DNA of 64,000 bases from Hippopus hippopus (taxonomy: Eukaryota > Mollusca > Bivalvia > Cardiida > Cardiidae), in the NCBI GenBank assembly GCA_946811185.2, contig OX328106.1, positions 41,800,311 to 41,864,310 of the forward strand, in the 5' to 3' direction. The number at the start of each line of letters is the position of its first letter. Within the stretch, counting starts at the first letter, position 1. Shown here one piece after another: positions 44,287-54,560 of the stretch. Position numbers and translations under genes: made by a program. The notes under the pieces were generated by a model, which was not told where the DNA came from, did no database searches, and saw only the letters and a list, made by a program, of their open reading frames with translations.

Positions 44287-44533
44287 GAGTCATCCTCAAA
44301 AAGGCGGTTCAATACATTTCGGTGATGCATGATACCAAAGGCAGTTTGCACACAATTATGGATCCATAAAATTCATGTATTCTAACAACCGCCTCAATAA
44401 TAAGGTAGATTGGTCCTTGGACATGCAGAAAATTTACCAGAAGTAAAGGTTTCGACCCATGTCTCTGCGCAGGCTTACACAGTCGATACTTTTTGCAGAC
44501 TGCATTGCACTCCCTTTTCACAGAACACGGCTC
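44287..44533 (-). mobile_element. Family A MITE, decayed hairpin
   Basis: GAGTCATCCTCAAAAAGGCGG at left, CCCTTTTCACAGAACACGGCTC at right, ATAT on both sides. The central stem is reduced to TCTGCGCAGGCTTACAC. Confidence 0.85.
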
Positions 44534-44767
44534 ATATCTTTTAGACCTTAAGTCAGGTTGATTACGAGGTTTTAGAATGTCCGACGTAAGTTAAGTGAAA
44601 CAAGGTCTTATTTGGTCTAAAATTGGTCTATTGTAAACATGGTGTGAAAAGCTGCAATTACTTTTTACACTTGAATGCTTCCTTTCTCACTATGATTTAA
44701 TATCACTTAATTCTTTATATAAAGAAAAAACGCGAATCTTTCCATTAATGATTTTCCTTTGCGTCCT

Positions 44768-45003
44768 TTAACTCTTTACCAAACGACAAAATTTCAAAAT
44801 TTCAGACTGGTTCAAATTGAAAGCATTTTCAGTCGACAAAATAAATGTAGCTCAAATGATGATATCTGTCTTTGACATGATAGAAAACATTGTGGGAAAA
44901 GAAGAGAATGCTGGTAACCAGCATTTTCTTCTTTTCCCACAATGTTTTCAAAATCCCTCTCTTTCAGGGTTGTTGAAACTCGAGATTGTGTGGTGAAGGG
45001 TCG
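44768..45003 (+). mobile_element. Family C MITE, right half tandemly duplicated
   Basis: TTAACTCTTTACCAAACGAC at left and GATTGTGTGGTGAAGGGTCGA at right. The centre of the palindrome reads GGTAACC, the opposite of other '+' copies (GGTTACC). Its right part is repeated immediately downstream. Confidence 0.88.
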
Positions 45004-45300
45004 AACCAGTTCTTCTCTTTGTGTAAGATAAGTCTGTGTGGGGATGGGTTAAGGACAGGTGTGGACTATTTTATATCTTCACATAATTTCTGTCTTTTAT
45101 AGGGTAGAAAACATTGTGGGAAAAGGAGAATGCTGGTTACCAGCATTTTCTCCTTTTCCCGCAATGTTTTCGAAAGCCTTCACTTCCAAACTCGAGATTG
45201 TGTGGTAAAGGGTCAAACCAGTTATCTGTGTAAAATCAGTCTGTGAGGGGATGGGTTTCGGACAGGTGCGGACTACTTTATATCTTTACATCTATATAGG
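44858..45300 (+). repeat. Tandem duplication, about 224-bp unit
   Basis: TAGAAAACATTGTGGGAAAA starts at 44881 and again at 45105. Both units run through the C palindrome and right end into the same flank: CCAGTT, AAGTCTGTG / CAGTCTGTG, GGGATGGGTT, GGACAGGTG and TTTATATCTT. The duplication includes non-element flank, so it postdates the C insertion. Confidence 0.85.
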
Positions 45301-45395
45301 ATTGGCAGCAATTAATTTATTAAATAGGTGTCTAAATTATCTTTACATCTCCATTGCACTTGCAGCTTAAAACGACCCACAACTAAATTTCTGAT

Positions 45396-45650
45396 GACCT
45401 GACCGGGTAGCTCAGTGCTAAGCGTATCTAACTTGTTAGCTAGTGGTTGCAGGTTCGATACCCGGTTGCTGCAAACTTTCTTTCCGGAAATTTATCGCCT
45501 CTCTTCTCTGGTACATGTGAGAAAAGTAGTCAGTGGTTTAGAAAGAAAGTTGTGTCAGTACTGGTGTGAAAAACACATGCATAGATACTCTGACCGCCGT
45601 GATATAAACTAACCTTTTAAAATGGCTCCTAACTCCAAAACAAACAAACG
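45396..45650 (+). mobile_element. tRNA-derived SINE, CAAACAA-tailed subfamily
   Basis: A box GGGTAGCTCAGTG, B box GCAGGTTCGATACC, body CAGTGGTTTAGAAAGAAAG, 3' module GCCGTGATATAAAC (decayed) and tail CAAAACAAACAAACG. Related to the reverse-oriented copy at 42724-42990. Confidence 0.88.
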
Positions 45651-45840
45651 AAGTTTTTTTATTTGGTGAGTTCCAAAAGAAATCCGTTTTTAAAAAAAGT
45701 AAAATACATTAACGTTCAACGACATTGACAGAAAATAGGAGTTGTATAAAACATGTCGGATATCATTCTTTTTTTTTCTTTGAAATGTATCAAATGCCAT
45801 CAGTCCTTTAGTAGCCGTTAATATGTGGCAACTAATAAAT

Positions 45841-46099
45841 GAGCCATGCTGAAAAAAGGGGGTTTAATACATCTCCGTGATGCAGTATACCAAACAAGTC
45901 ATCACATAGTTATAGATCCATAAAATCCATTTTGTATAACAACCGACTGAATCATGAGGTACACTGGTCCTTTGACATGCAGAAAACTGGCTGATAGCGA
46001 AAAGTTTCGACCCAGGACAGCTTGCGCGGACTGCGCAGGCTGACCTGGGTCGATACTTTTTGCAGATTTATTATACTCCTTTTTCACAGAGCATGACTT
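45841..46099 (-). mobile_element. Family A MITE
   Basis: GAGCCATGCTGAAAAAAGGG at left, CCTTTTTCACAGAGCATGACTT at right. Hairpin at about 46011-46048: CAGGACAGCTTGCGC / GCGCAGGCTGACCTG. Confidence 0.92.
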
Positions 46100-46385
46100 A
46101 AAAACATTTTCACCACATTTTTTATTACTACGTTAGTAATTTGATAGTGATCAGCGTTTCCACCTATTTGCAATTTTTCCCGTTCAATTACAAATTCGAG
46201 TATTTTGTGGTCTGCAAATGATTTCATCAGATAGAGGGTTAAACCAAAGGAGTGCTAGCCCTTTACGCAGACTTTATATATACACACGGTGGCCAAAAGG
46301 GAAGTAACTTTTGACATTTAGTCTGACTTAGCATCATCGTTTAAATGCAACATTATTTCTTTCCATACCATAGACGACACCAGAC

Positions 46386-46460
46386 GCTTTTGTGGACAGT
46401 GTAGATCAAGATCAGACTGCACAGAACGTGCAGTTTGATCTCTGATCTACACTGTCCACA
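46386..46460 (-). repeat. Orphan family B hairpin core, nearly perfect
   Basis: TGTGGACAGTGTAGATCAAG, ATCAGACTGCACAGAACGTG and CAGTTTGATCTCTGATCTAC with CACTGTCCACA form the full B hairpin. Neither B terminus is recognisable on either side. Confidence 0.75.
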
Positions 46461-47384
46461 GCTATATTCTAGACTATGACCGAACTGTCTCTTGATCTTG
46501 CAGAGGAAATGTATTTTTAGCCATTGAGAAAATGCAATTTATTAATTCAGTGATGAAAGAGTTAACACGATTTGAGGTTATTACGTGACATCATGTTACG
46601 TGTTTTTTTATTTTTTACGTTTGGCAGAAAAAAAAGTTTCAAGCGTGGTTCGCTCAAAATGTAAAGAAAAAGAAATTCGTCAGCAGGTGCCAAAATAGTA
46701 ATATTAATGAACTTCTTTTTTATAGTATCTGTGTTTTACGCAATCAATTCAGTGCTTGCATTACGCACGTTACCAGATCAAATTTAGAACCGAATCAAAG
46801 CTGGATTCTATGGTCTATTCCAATTTATTTCAAATTAATACGACATCTAGGAAAGCATTTCGGTAATTCAGTACATCGACGGGGAAAAAACGTGTAATTT
46901 TTCGTGATTAAATGTTAAAACCGTTCTGTAATAAGTAACAGAAACAGATATAAAATACTGATAAACTGTCAAAACGTATGTACCTTAATCACTCAAACAT
47001 ATGTGTTTAGCCAATCAGAATCGGCATTGTTTAAGTGGCCTGGTCGTTCTTGTAGATTTATGTTCTTCGTAACGAGCTTCGGGCGCTTATCAGCAGATTG
47101 TAAAAAGGTAACACCGCGTGTGGCGTATACGTGCTCTTTGATATCGAACACTATAAGACAGAAAACTCATTTAGAAGTTGGCAATTTAAGAAAAAAATTC
47201 TTCGCGAAAGAGGCGATTACATCTGATTTGTTAAATAGATATAATAACATTTCATAGCAGAAGCGACGATAAATCATAATAAAATTTTACGTCGGAGATT
47301 TTCGGGTGTGAGAAATGATAGCTCGATTTGGGACGCAGGTATAAGTACTTATGGACACCCAGAGTGGTGTCAAGGTCGAAGTGT
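46461..47384. other. Gene-free region, nothing firm
   Basis: TTAGCCAATCAGAATCGGC near 47009 resembles the centre of family H. No gene recognised. Confidence 0.35.
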
Positions 47385-47613
47385 TCAACCCTTTACCACA
47401 CAATGCCGACTTTTAACGACCCTGGGAAAGAAGCCTTTTGAAAACATAGAGGGAAAAGGAGAAAATGCTGGTAACCAGCATTTTCTCCTTTTCCCACAAT
47501 GTTTTCTGCCCAATCAAAGAATAATTGCACCATTTGAGCCACATTTAAATTGTCGTCTGCAAATGCTTTCAGTTTGGATAAAGCTAAAATTTTGTTGTCT
47601 GGTAAATGGTTAA
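47385..47613 (-). mobile_element. Family C piggyBac-like MITE
   Basis: TCAACCCTTTACCACACAATGC at left (TTAA mutated), perfect palindrome core at about 47450-47500, GTCTGGTAAATGGTTAA at right. Confidence 0.93.
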
Positions 47614-47697
47614 CTCTACCCATACTCCCATTTTTTATTTTAGCATGTTACCAGCCTTTGTTTTTTATTTTTTCACCTTGGAGCTGACCACTTTTGA

Positions 47698-47964
47698 AAT
47701 GGCTTGCAACACGCGAAAAGAGGCATTCGGACATTTGCGTAAAGTGGTCGTCTCGGATCAGCCTGCGCAGTCTGCGCAGGCTAATCCGAGACGGCATTTT
47801 ACGACTACATTAGGTTTTGTGCTACAGTAGACTTGGGCAAAACAGAAAACTACATAAAAACGGAAAGTGTCGTTTCGGATTAGCCTGCGCGGAGTGCGCA
47901 GGCTGATCCGAGACGACACTTTACGCAAATGTCCGAATGCCCCTTTTCGCGTGTTGTAGGCCAT
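47698..47964. mobile_element. Element D, composite with two hairpins
   Basis: Outer ends ATGGCTTGCAACACGCGAAAAG and CTTTTCGCGTGTTGTAGGCCAT are mirrored. Inside are two separate palindromes: one around CAGCCTGCGCAGTCTGCGCAG (left) and one around TAGCCTGCGCGGAGTGCGCA (right), joined by about 55 bp of other sequence. It looks like two D elements fused with loss of the inner ends, or an insertion into one D followed by duplication. Confidence 0.8.
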
Positions 47965-47973
47965 ATAGTATTT

Positions 47974-48234
47974 GAGCCGTGCTCTGGCAAAAGGGGGTTT
48001 AATGCTTCCCCGTGATGTACTATACCAAGTGAGTCATTACATAATTATGGATTCATAAAATCCATTTTGTCTGATAATCAACTGGATCCTGGGGCAGTAC
48101 TGTCCTAGTACATGCAAAAAACGTACCAAAAGCAGAACGTTTCGACACAGGTCAGCCTGCGCAGAATCTGTAAGCTGACCTGGCTCTGTACTTTCTGCAG
48201 ATGCATTAAACCTCTTTTTCACTGAGCATGGTTC
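47974..48234 (-). mobile_element. Family A MITE
   Basis: GAGCCGTGCTCTGGCAAAAGG at left, CCTCTTTTTCACTGAGCATGG at right, direct repeat ATTT on both sides (supports 4-bp target duplication). It starts 10 bp after the D composite. Confidence 0.93.
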
Positions 48235-48475
48235 ATTTTCGTTATATTAGAAACTGCTGCTAAAGACCGTAGAGGAGAAAAAATAGAAAGAGAAAAAATC
48301 ACATACACCACAGTCCGGGTACCAGACCTTAGCTCTTTCGGACGGAAATCTTCATTATGTTATGTGTACAGTATAAAGCACTGATACACGCATTGCTACC
48401 ACTGAGTTACTTACCAGTTTGCTTATATTTGGGTGGGACAAACTCGTCTTCAATGAAGTGATCATTTTTACTAGT

Positions 48476-48694
48476 TTAACTCTTTAACCAAACGACAAAA
48501 TTTTGGACGAGTCCAAGTTCAAAGCAATTCTGAATGTGGCTCAAATGATGGAATTTGTTTTTGATAGGGTAGAAAACAAAGTGGGGAAAGGAGAAGATGG
48601 TGGTTACGGGCATTTTCTCCTTTTTCAATTATGTTTTCAAAAGCCTTCCTTGTTAAGGTTGTTAAAAATCGAGATTTTTGTGGTGATTAGTTAA
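48476..48694 (+). mobile_element. Family C MITE
   Basis: TTAACTCTTTAACCAAACGAC at left, TTGTGGTGATTAGTTAA at right, TTAA on both sides. The palindrome is partly mutated (GGAGAAGATGGTGG / GGGCATTTTCTCC). Confidence 0.9.
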
Positions 48695-49187
48695 AGCTAT
48701 TTATAATGGCTCCGCCAATTTTGGCATTACGAGATCCATCTTGGACATATAAGCTCGTCAAAGAGAAGCCGCCCTTGTATGTTTAAAGGCCGTAATGGAG
48801 ACATACGCTCGTACCTAGACAAATTAGTCGAAAAATATGACGAAATTTCCCAGCAGGCGGGAGCACTGAATGCAAAGATGTTTTTGTTGTTTAATTTTTA
48901 TAAGAAATTTCACAATTTCGTCTGCAGCAGCAAATTTTGTTACAGGGGATCTCAAGACAAAGATTCGGTTTAAATTCCTTGTCACTAAAAAAAAAATGCT
49001 TTCTTGTATAATATGAATAAAATCGTCAACCAAAGCAGCGAGTGAAGACCAAGTTCGGGCGGCACCTTACAACCCAATAGTTTGAAGTCACCGATATTTT
49101 GGATTAACTACGTTTTCTAGTAATCCAGATAGAGCTATTATAACATGATTACCATATCTATCAACTTTCCATATAGCATATGTCACT
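48695..49187. other. Gene-free DNA with a weak open frame
   Basis: ATG near 48706 in a fair context opens a 26-codon frame (MAPPILALRDPSWTYKLV...), and another frame continues to 48973. Neither is recognised; probably chance. Confidence 0.2.
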
Positions 49188-49214
49188 GGCAAACATGTTT
49201 TCTAGAGGGTTACA

Positions 49215-49612
49215 GGGTTATATGGATCTACAAAACCCATAATGTACAACAACCGACTCACTCGTGAGGAAATATTGTCCTTTGACACGCAGACTATGTA
49301 CCAAAAGCAAAAAGTTTCGACTCAGGTCAGCCTGCGCGGACTGCGCAGGCCGACCTGGTCGTTGCTTTTTGCAGTAGCATTAAGGATAGGGCACCCTAAT
49401 GGGATTCGTGTAATATCGCCTTTCATCGCCAAAATCGTACGGATTCGGCTAAGACTCGGGTAATCCGTAATCGGTGCGGGGAAGCAGGGTCTATCGGCCG
49501 ATCGATTACGGATTACCTGAGTCTTAGGCGAATCCGTACGTTTTTTGGCGATGAAAGGCGATGTTACACGAATCCCATTAGGGTGCCCTATCCTTAAGGC
49601 CCCTTTTCATAA
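49215..49612 (-). mobile_element. Family A MITE interrupted by element E
   Basis: TATGGATCTACAAAACCCAT, CAACAACCGACTCA, AGCAAAAAGTTTCGACTCAG and the hairpin TCAGCCTGCGCGGACTGCGC are typical of A. The right end GCATTAAGGCCCCTTTTCA is split by E. The left terminus is missing. Confidence 0.85.
49380..49597. mobile_element. Element E: 210-bp TTAA-flanked palindrome nested in A
   Basis: TTAA at 49380-49383 and 49594-49597 flank GGATAGGGCACCCTAATGGG...CCCATTAGGGTGCCCTATCC. The arms of about 90 bp (AATCCGTAC, CTAAGACTC, GTAATCCGTAATCG mirrored) differ at only a few positions around a loop of about 25 bases. The undisturbed A sequence GCATTAAGGCCCC, seen at about 50507, shows the empty site and confirms TTAA duplication. 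Confidence 0.92.
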
Positions 49613-49675
49613 TGGCAAACATGTTTATTGAAGGGTAAAATACATGAATGGACAACATGTTTATTGAAAGGCTAC

Positions 49676-50332
49676 AAATACAAATTTTGATCTGTTTATA
49701 ATTGAACAATACGGGAAAGAATTCGTGGAATGTTTTGAACGCAAGAGGATAAATGCCAAGGCCTCAGTATATGGCAAAAGAGGGGATGCGCTAAATTATT
49801 TTACTAGTATTTCGACCTATAATCCACAACGTGTCCGTGTAATAACTATAAACCTGTGTTTTATATCCCTGTTTAACGACGATCTTTGGGTGGGATAATA
49901 TGAAAACAATATGACTTTAATTGGTCTATGTTAGTCTTTTATTTGATCTTCGTAACGAACATGTTTTTCCACAGTGGTCATAAAGGTTTATAGGTTGTTT
50001 TTTATAATAGAGTTGGTTATAGCATCAATTAGCCACCTAATCGACACAGTTGTCAATTTTTTTAAGCTTTGGGTTCCCAAGGGTCATAAACCGTCCAATT
50101 GGATTGAAACAGATTCGAACACTTATCTTAATTACTGAGAAGGCGTTTTATGTCAGAGGTAAGTTATTCATAACTCTAATTGCAATTTAAACGAAACATC
50201 GTAACACTATGAGTGCCAGAGGAAGCTCGTGTTTCTTTTGCTGAGGATGTAGATCAGTCAGACTTTGTAAACCGTACAGTCATATTTTGGATCTATCTTG
50301 TTCACTTTTATCATGGTATTCTGCGAACTATA
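49676..50332. other. Gene-free DNA, nothing recognised
   Basis: AT-rich, no element or coding signal. Confidence 0.35.
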
Positions 50333-50538
50333 TATGAGCTATACCACGTAAATCATCAGATGTTTATGGATCCACAAAATCCATTATGTGTAACAACCGA
50401 CCGAATCATAAGGAAAAAATGTCCTTTGACATGCATTAAATTTACCAAAAGCAAAACGACTGCACGGACAGTGCAGGCTGACCTGGGTCGATGTTTTTTG
50501 CAGATGCATTAAGGCCCCTTTTCAAAGATTATTACTCA
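50333..50538 (-). mobile_element. Family A MITE, left end lost
   Basis: TACCACGTAAATCATCAGAT, TTTATGGATCCACAAAATCC and the right end GCAGATGCATTAAGGCCCC are clear. The first GAGCC terminus and left hairpin arm are gone. Confidence 0.8.
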
Positions 50539-50557
50539 TATATAAGATTATATATTT

Positions 50558-50817
50558 AAACCATGCTCTGTTAAAACGGGGTTTAATGCATCTGCAAAAA
50601 GTATCGACCCATGACAGCCTGCGCAGTACGCGCAGGCTGACATGGACGAAACTTTTTGCTATCTTAAGATTTTCCACATGCCAAAGGACCACTCCACCTC
50701 ATGATTCTGTTGTTTGTTAGAAAAAATGGACTTTATGGATCTACGATAATGTGATGACTTGCTTACTATCATGCATCATGGAGATGCATTAAGCCCCCTT
50801 TTGCTTGAGCATGGTTC
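50558..50817 (+). mobile_element. Family A MITE
   Basis: AACCATGCTCTGTTAAAACGG at left, CCCTTTTGCTTGAGCATGGTTC at right. Hairpin CAGCCTGCGCAGTACGCGCAG. It lies head-to-head 20 bp from the preceding A copy. Confidence 0.92.
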
Positions 50818-51200
50818 ATTTATCTTGGTCTGTTTTACTGACTAAATTGGTCGATTTCATTTACTGCATACCCAAATGGTTTGTATACTTGATCAATATT
50901 TCTTCGTATACCCTTGAGTGCTATACTGACAAAATGGACACTTTCAGATAGGAATAGGGTACGTGTTAGTCCAAGAAATTATTTCGTCCAATTATGTTAA
51001 TAAGTTTTCCAAAGTAGGTGATGTGCTTAAAGATTAAAGAGCGTATCGCCACTGTATGTTTGGATATTCTGTTTGTATTTTTGCCTTACTCCCCTTGTAT
51101 TTTGCAAGTCTCTTTTGGTGCTCAGTGGTGTTTTCTCAACAACAAAAAATATTAATATTATACTGTTTCAAAGCAGTCGTTTTCCATTCCGCATTTAGTT

Positions 51201-51456
51201 GAGCCATGCTCTGTAAAAAGGGGGCTTAATGCATCTGCAAAAAGTATCGACTCAGGTCAGCCTGCGCAGTCCGTGCAGGCTGACCTGGATCGAAACTTTT
51301 TGCTACTGATCAATTTTCTGTATGTCCAAGGACCATTCTGCCTCATAAATCAGTCGTTGTTAGACAAAATGGGATTTATAGATCCATAATTATTTGAAGA
51401 CTTGCTTGGAATCATGTATCACGGAGATGCTTTAAATCACCCTTTGCCAAAGCATA
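51201..51456 (+). mobile_element. Family A MITE
   Basis: GAGCCATGCTCTGTAAAAAGG at left, TTTGCCAAAGCATATT at right (last bases mutated). Hairpin CAGGTCAGCCTGCGC / GTGCAGGCTGACCTG. Confidence 0.92.
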
Positions 51457-51855
51457 TTACTAATGATAGAAAAATGATCCCTGTCGCAACGACTTTTATC
51501 CTTGCTATGGATCTAGGCCGGGATCCCAACAAACAACCACAGTGGTACAAGCCCTATAGTCTATCCATGCACTAATTAATCCACGACAGTCAACCTTCTT
51601 TTTATACGATTTCTGGTCAAGAATCTTTAACCGTTTAAGGTGAGAAAGAGATTATAAAATACTTGTTTGAAAATACAAAGAAAACGTCGTGATAAAAATT
51701 AGAAACATAACAGAACAACGTTCTAAGTGTTAGTTGTGGTATTCATCGGTCCCAAGGTAATCGTTATAGAAGACATCTAAACAAAAAATACGCCGTCATT
51801 CACTTGGAAAATTACCTTGACGTTGCTTTTACAAACAGCAGAAATCAAAATCAGT

Positions 51856-51998
51856 GTACTTATTCACAAACTGCTCTTGAGAACATTCTTAATACTATCC
51901 TAAAGAAATTTCTAAATTTGAAAGTAACGCAACTTCTGATTGGCTAAACCGAATTTAGACTTGTAATTTATCGGAATAAGACTAAGAATATTCGTGCT
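51856..51998. mobile_element. Degenerate element H
   Basis: TTATTCACAAACTGCTCTTG, TTGAAAGTAACGCAACTTC, TGATTGGCTAAACC and GGAATAAGACTAAGAATATTC parallel the H copy at 43389-43575; pairing is weak. Confidence 0.5.
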
Positions 51999-51999
51999 T

Positions 52000-53220
52000 C
52001 TCATCTAAGATGTACATTGTCCAATACTTTTGTGGGACATTCTAACTAAATAATCATTCAAAGTATTGACATTACATATACATTATACTTGCACCCAAAG
52101 ATAAAGTATCGCCCTAGTACCCCTATTTTAATCAACAGGAGAAACGAGAATCTCTTACAATAAACGGTCCCAATGAATTCACATCACTAGTAGAACACCT
52201 TTCCCGTCACTGCCGCTTTTGGCTTTTTACCTTTTTAAAGCAATCTTGCGCCGACAAGTGCTGAAAATTCCACCAGGAACACATTTCCACCGACAGTCGT
52301 GTTTTGTGTCATGCTGGAGATTACATTAGAAAGCATTGGGAAGAAAAGTAAAAATGTTCGTATCGTACGATTTTCTCTTTGTTCTAGTGCTTTCACATGT
52401 CTTCATATACTAAACCTTAATTTATATTGATTTTCATTCTTTTACAAGGGTTTTTTCAAACTTGTCTATTTCGAATTCGTTTACAGGAAGTAATGAGTTA
52501 ACAAGGCCAAGATCTTGTTAACGCATTTCTCGCCAATTCCTCCATTTTCTTCGGGTGTTAAACACAACAAGTATGCCTGGAAATTTATTTTACAAACCCG
52601 GCCATAAATGTCTGTTAGGACGGTTTAATTGTATTAGGAACCCATTATCACCTTGACGAGCCTAGAACCTCTTCCGTGGATGATTACTTCGACTCAGATT
52701 CATCTCCATTAGTCGAAATAAACTTTGTGCAAATTTGATTTCCAAGACACGGCAACTGCCTTGGGACGATGCTTGTTATGCCGTTCTCCATTTACGTTAA
52801 AACATTACCATTTCGCAAGGGACCATGTGAAGGTGTAAACATGGCTAAATTGCTTCGTGCAAGATGTTGCGATTGATTGGAAAAGCAACGCTGTCTGTCA
52901 GGGCAATAGAATAACACGAATTACGCAAGGAAATTAATATCTGACATGGTTTCTACGGTTGACAATGACACAGGAATAGGGTCATAATAGTTTGTTTAAT
53001 TCCACATAATGAGACCTGTTTGAAATTAAACAGCAGGCTCGTGTCCCACTGCAGTCGTTTGCCTAGAAATGACAAGCGGAGGTTTTGTGATTACAAGCTC
53101 GACTGACGTCTGGGTGATAAATTACAGAACGACTGAGGACAGAGGTAAATAAGACTAATGTTTACAGAGACAGCCATAGATCGTGTTAATGCTCTCTTGT
53201 CTTGTATTTATGGATGCCTT
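52000..53220. other. 1.2 kb gene-free region, nothing recognised
   Basis: No repeat family, no coding signal. Less AT-rich than average in places (52200-53100). Confidence 0.35.
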
Positions 53221-53390
53221 TTAACTCTTTACCAGACGACAAAATTTTAGACTCTCCCATATTGGAAGCATTTGCTGATTACAAATTAAATGTTTCTCTT
53301 GTTTTTAGAATTATCTTCATAAGGATAAAAAACATTTAGAGAAAATGAGACTTTTCAAAAGTATTTCAAAAGCATTCTTGGAAAGGGAGT
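53221..53390 (+). mobile_element. Family C MITE that has lost its hairpin
   Basis: TTAACTCTTTACCAGACGAC and ATTTTAGACTCTCCC at left are clear. The palindrome is reduced to GAGAAAATGAGAC, and the right end is decayed. Confidence 0.65.
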
Positions 53391-53645
53391 AATTGCTTGA
53401 AACAAAATAAAGACAACTGCTCCCAGATAGGTGCAAGTATCGTAAGAATTACTTAAAACTGGCTAAACACCCAACACGGCAACGTGGGGTTTTCAGGGTT
53501 TGCATTAGATATATCTGTCTTTTTATATAGTTTGAAATGGTCCCCAGTGTTCACATCAGCTCTTGTGGCTAGCATCATTTGTCTGCAACATGGAAATGAT
53601 GTATCCTTCAGCTTTCTTCCTGCTTTGGTGCACTGCAAATCATTG

Positions 53646-53904
53646 AGCAGCGATCTGGCAAAAGAGGGTTTAATGAATCTCCGTGATGCATTAAACCAAG
53701 CTAGTCATCACATAATTATGAATACATAAAATCCATTTTGTCTACCAACCAACTGATTAATAAGATAGATTGTCCATGGACATGCAGAAAAATTTACAAA
53801 TAACAAAAACCATCGATCCATATCAGCCTGTGCCGAGTGCGCAGGCTGACATAGGTGGATAGTTTTTGCAGATTCATTAAAAGCCCTTTTCACTCATTGG
53901 TACT
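53646..53904 (-). mobile_element. Family A MITE
   Basis: GAGCAGCGATCTGGCAAAAG at left, AAAGCCCTTTTCACTCATTGG at right (end decayed). Hairpin ATATCAGCCTGTGC / GCGCAGGCTGACATAG. Confidence 0.88.
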
Positions 53905-54059
53905 CGACATGCAAAGCTTATTCAATATGCACTTCTATTAAAAATGCTTAAGTATTACAAATAAGATACGATCAAAAGAAATTTTGAAACAATAAATGCG
54001 GCGGACAGTTAGAGTATATAAGCATTCCAATTTCTTTGAAAACTCTTGGCTTCGATCTA

Positions 54060-54560
54060 TTGTGACCGTGGTCCATGTCGGTTCGACCAGAATGGACATT
54101 TTACAGATGAGTTAAGTAACTGCAATGAATACACAGACAGGCGTGCCAGTTGTATGGTGCATGCTAGTGAAAGAGGCTATGAAGCTGAAATTGCGTAATA
54201 TGACCTCCATGGAGAATTGCTCCAACACTGTTCGCGGCGGTGAACTGGGGTGGACATGGAGACCTCGCTACCCTTGTCTCTGGCGCATTTACTGTCCATC
54301 GGTATCAAGGTGAGCCTCTGGATATCCAAGGAGATATCAGATTCTGGTGCGTTGAGTTATGGGTTCATTCTTATGGACGATAATGCCCATTCCAGTATAT
54401 CCCTTGTTTTGCAAAAGTACATACAGAGAGAAGGTATTGTACAATGAAACATCCCAATGCAATACATGTTGTCATGCTAAAAATTCTCACCAAAGTTTAA
54501 AAGTTTCTTCACGGTATCTTGATTCATGTTGTGATGTTAAAACTTGGGATAGGGTTTAGG
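54060..54560 (+). pseudogene. Tc1/mariner-type transposase relic
   Basis: HFTDE (Asp at 54106-54108), then NEYTDRRAS...ERGYEAEI and YDLHG, matches the first catalytic block of Tc1-like transposases. Exactly 91 codons on, in the same frame, GFILMDDNAH (Asp at 54379-54381) matches the second catalytic block (consensus around DNARPH), followed by LVLQKYIQREGI. Between them the best match (GHGDLATLVSGAF, EPLDIQGDI) is in another frame, so two compensating frameshifts are present, and two stops interrupt the main frame. The third catalytic Glu region is decayed and no N-terminal DNA-binding domain is found. Dead copy. Confidence 0.82.

Larger units (their letters stand above)
49188..49675 (+). repeat. 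Short repeats flanking the A/E nest
   Basis: GGCAAACATGTTTTCTAGAGG (49188), GGCAAACATGTTTATTGAAGG (49614) and GGACAACATGTTTATTGAAAG (49650) are three copies of a roughly 22-bp unit. Two lie side by side on the right and one on the left of the A copy, so the A element probably landed in a short tandem repeat. Confidence 0.65.

Noticed and set aside
48330..48415. Reverse TAACTCAGTGGTAGCAATGC, like a tRNA A box
   Set aside because: No B box at the proper distance and no SINE body; too weak.
48779..48973. 64-codon plus-strand open frame (DIRSYLDKLVEKYDE...)
   Set aside because: Possibly helical but unrecognised, and the upstream ATG at about 48706 is in a different frame; insufficient to call a gene.
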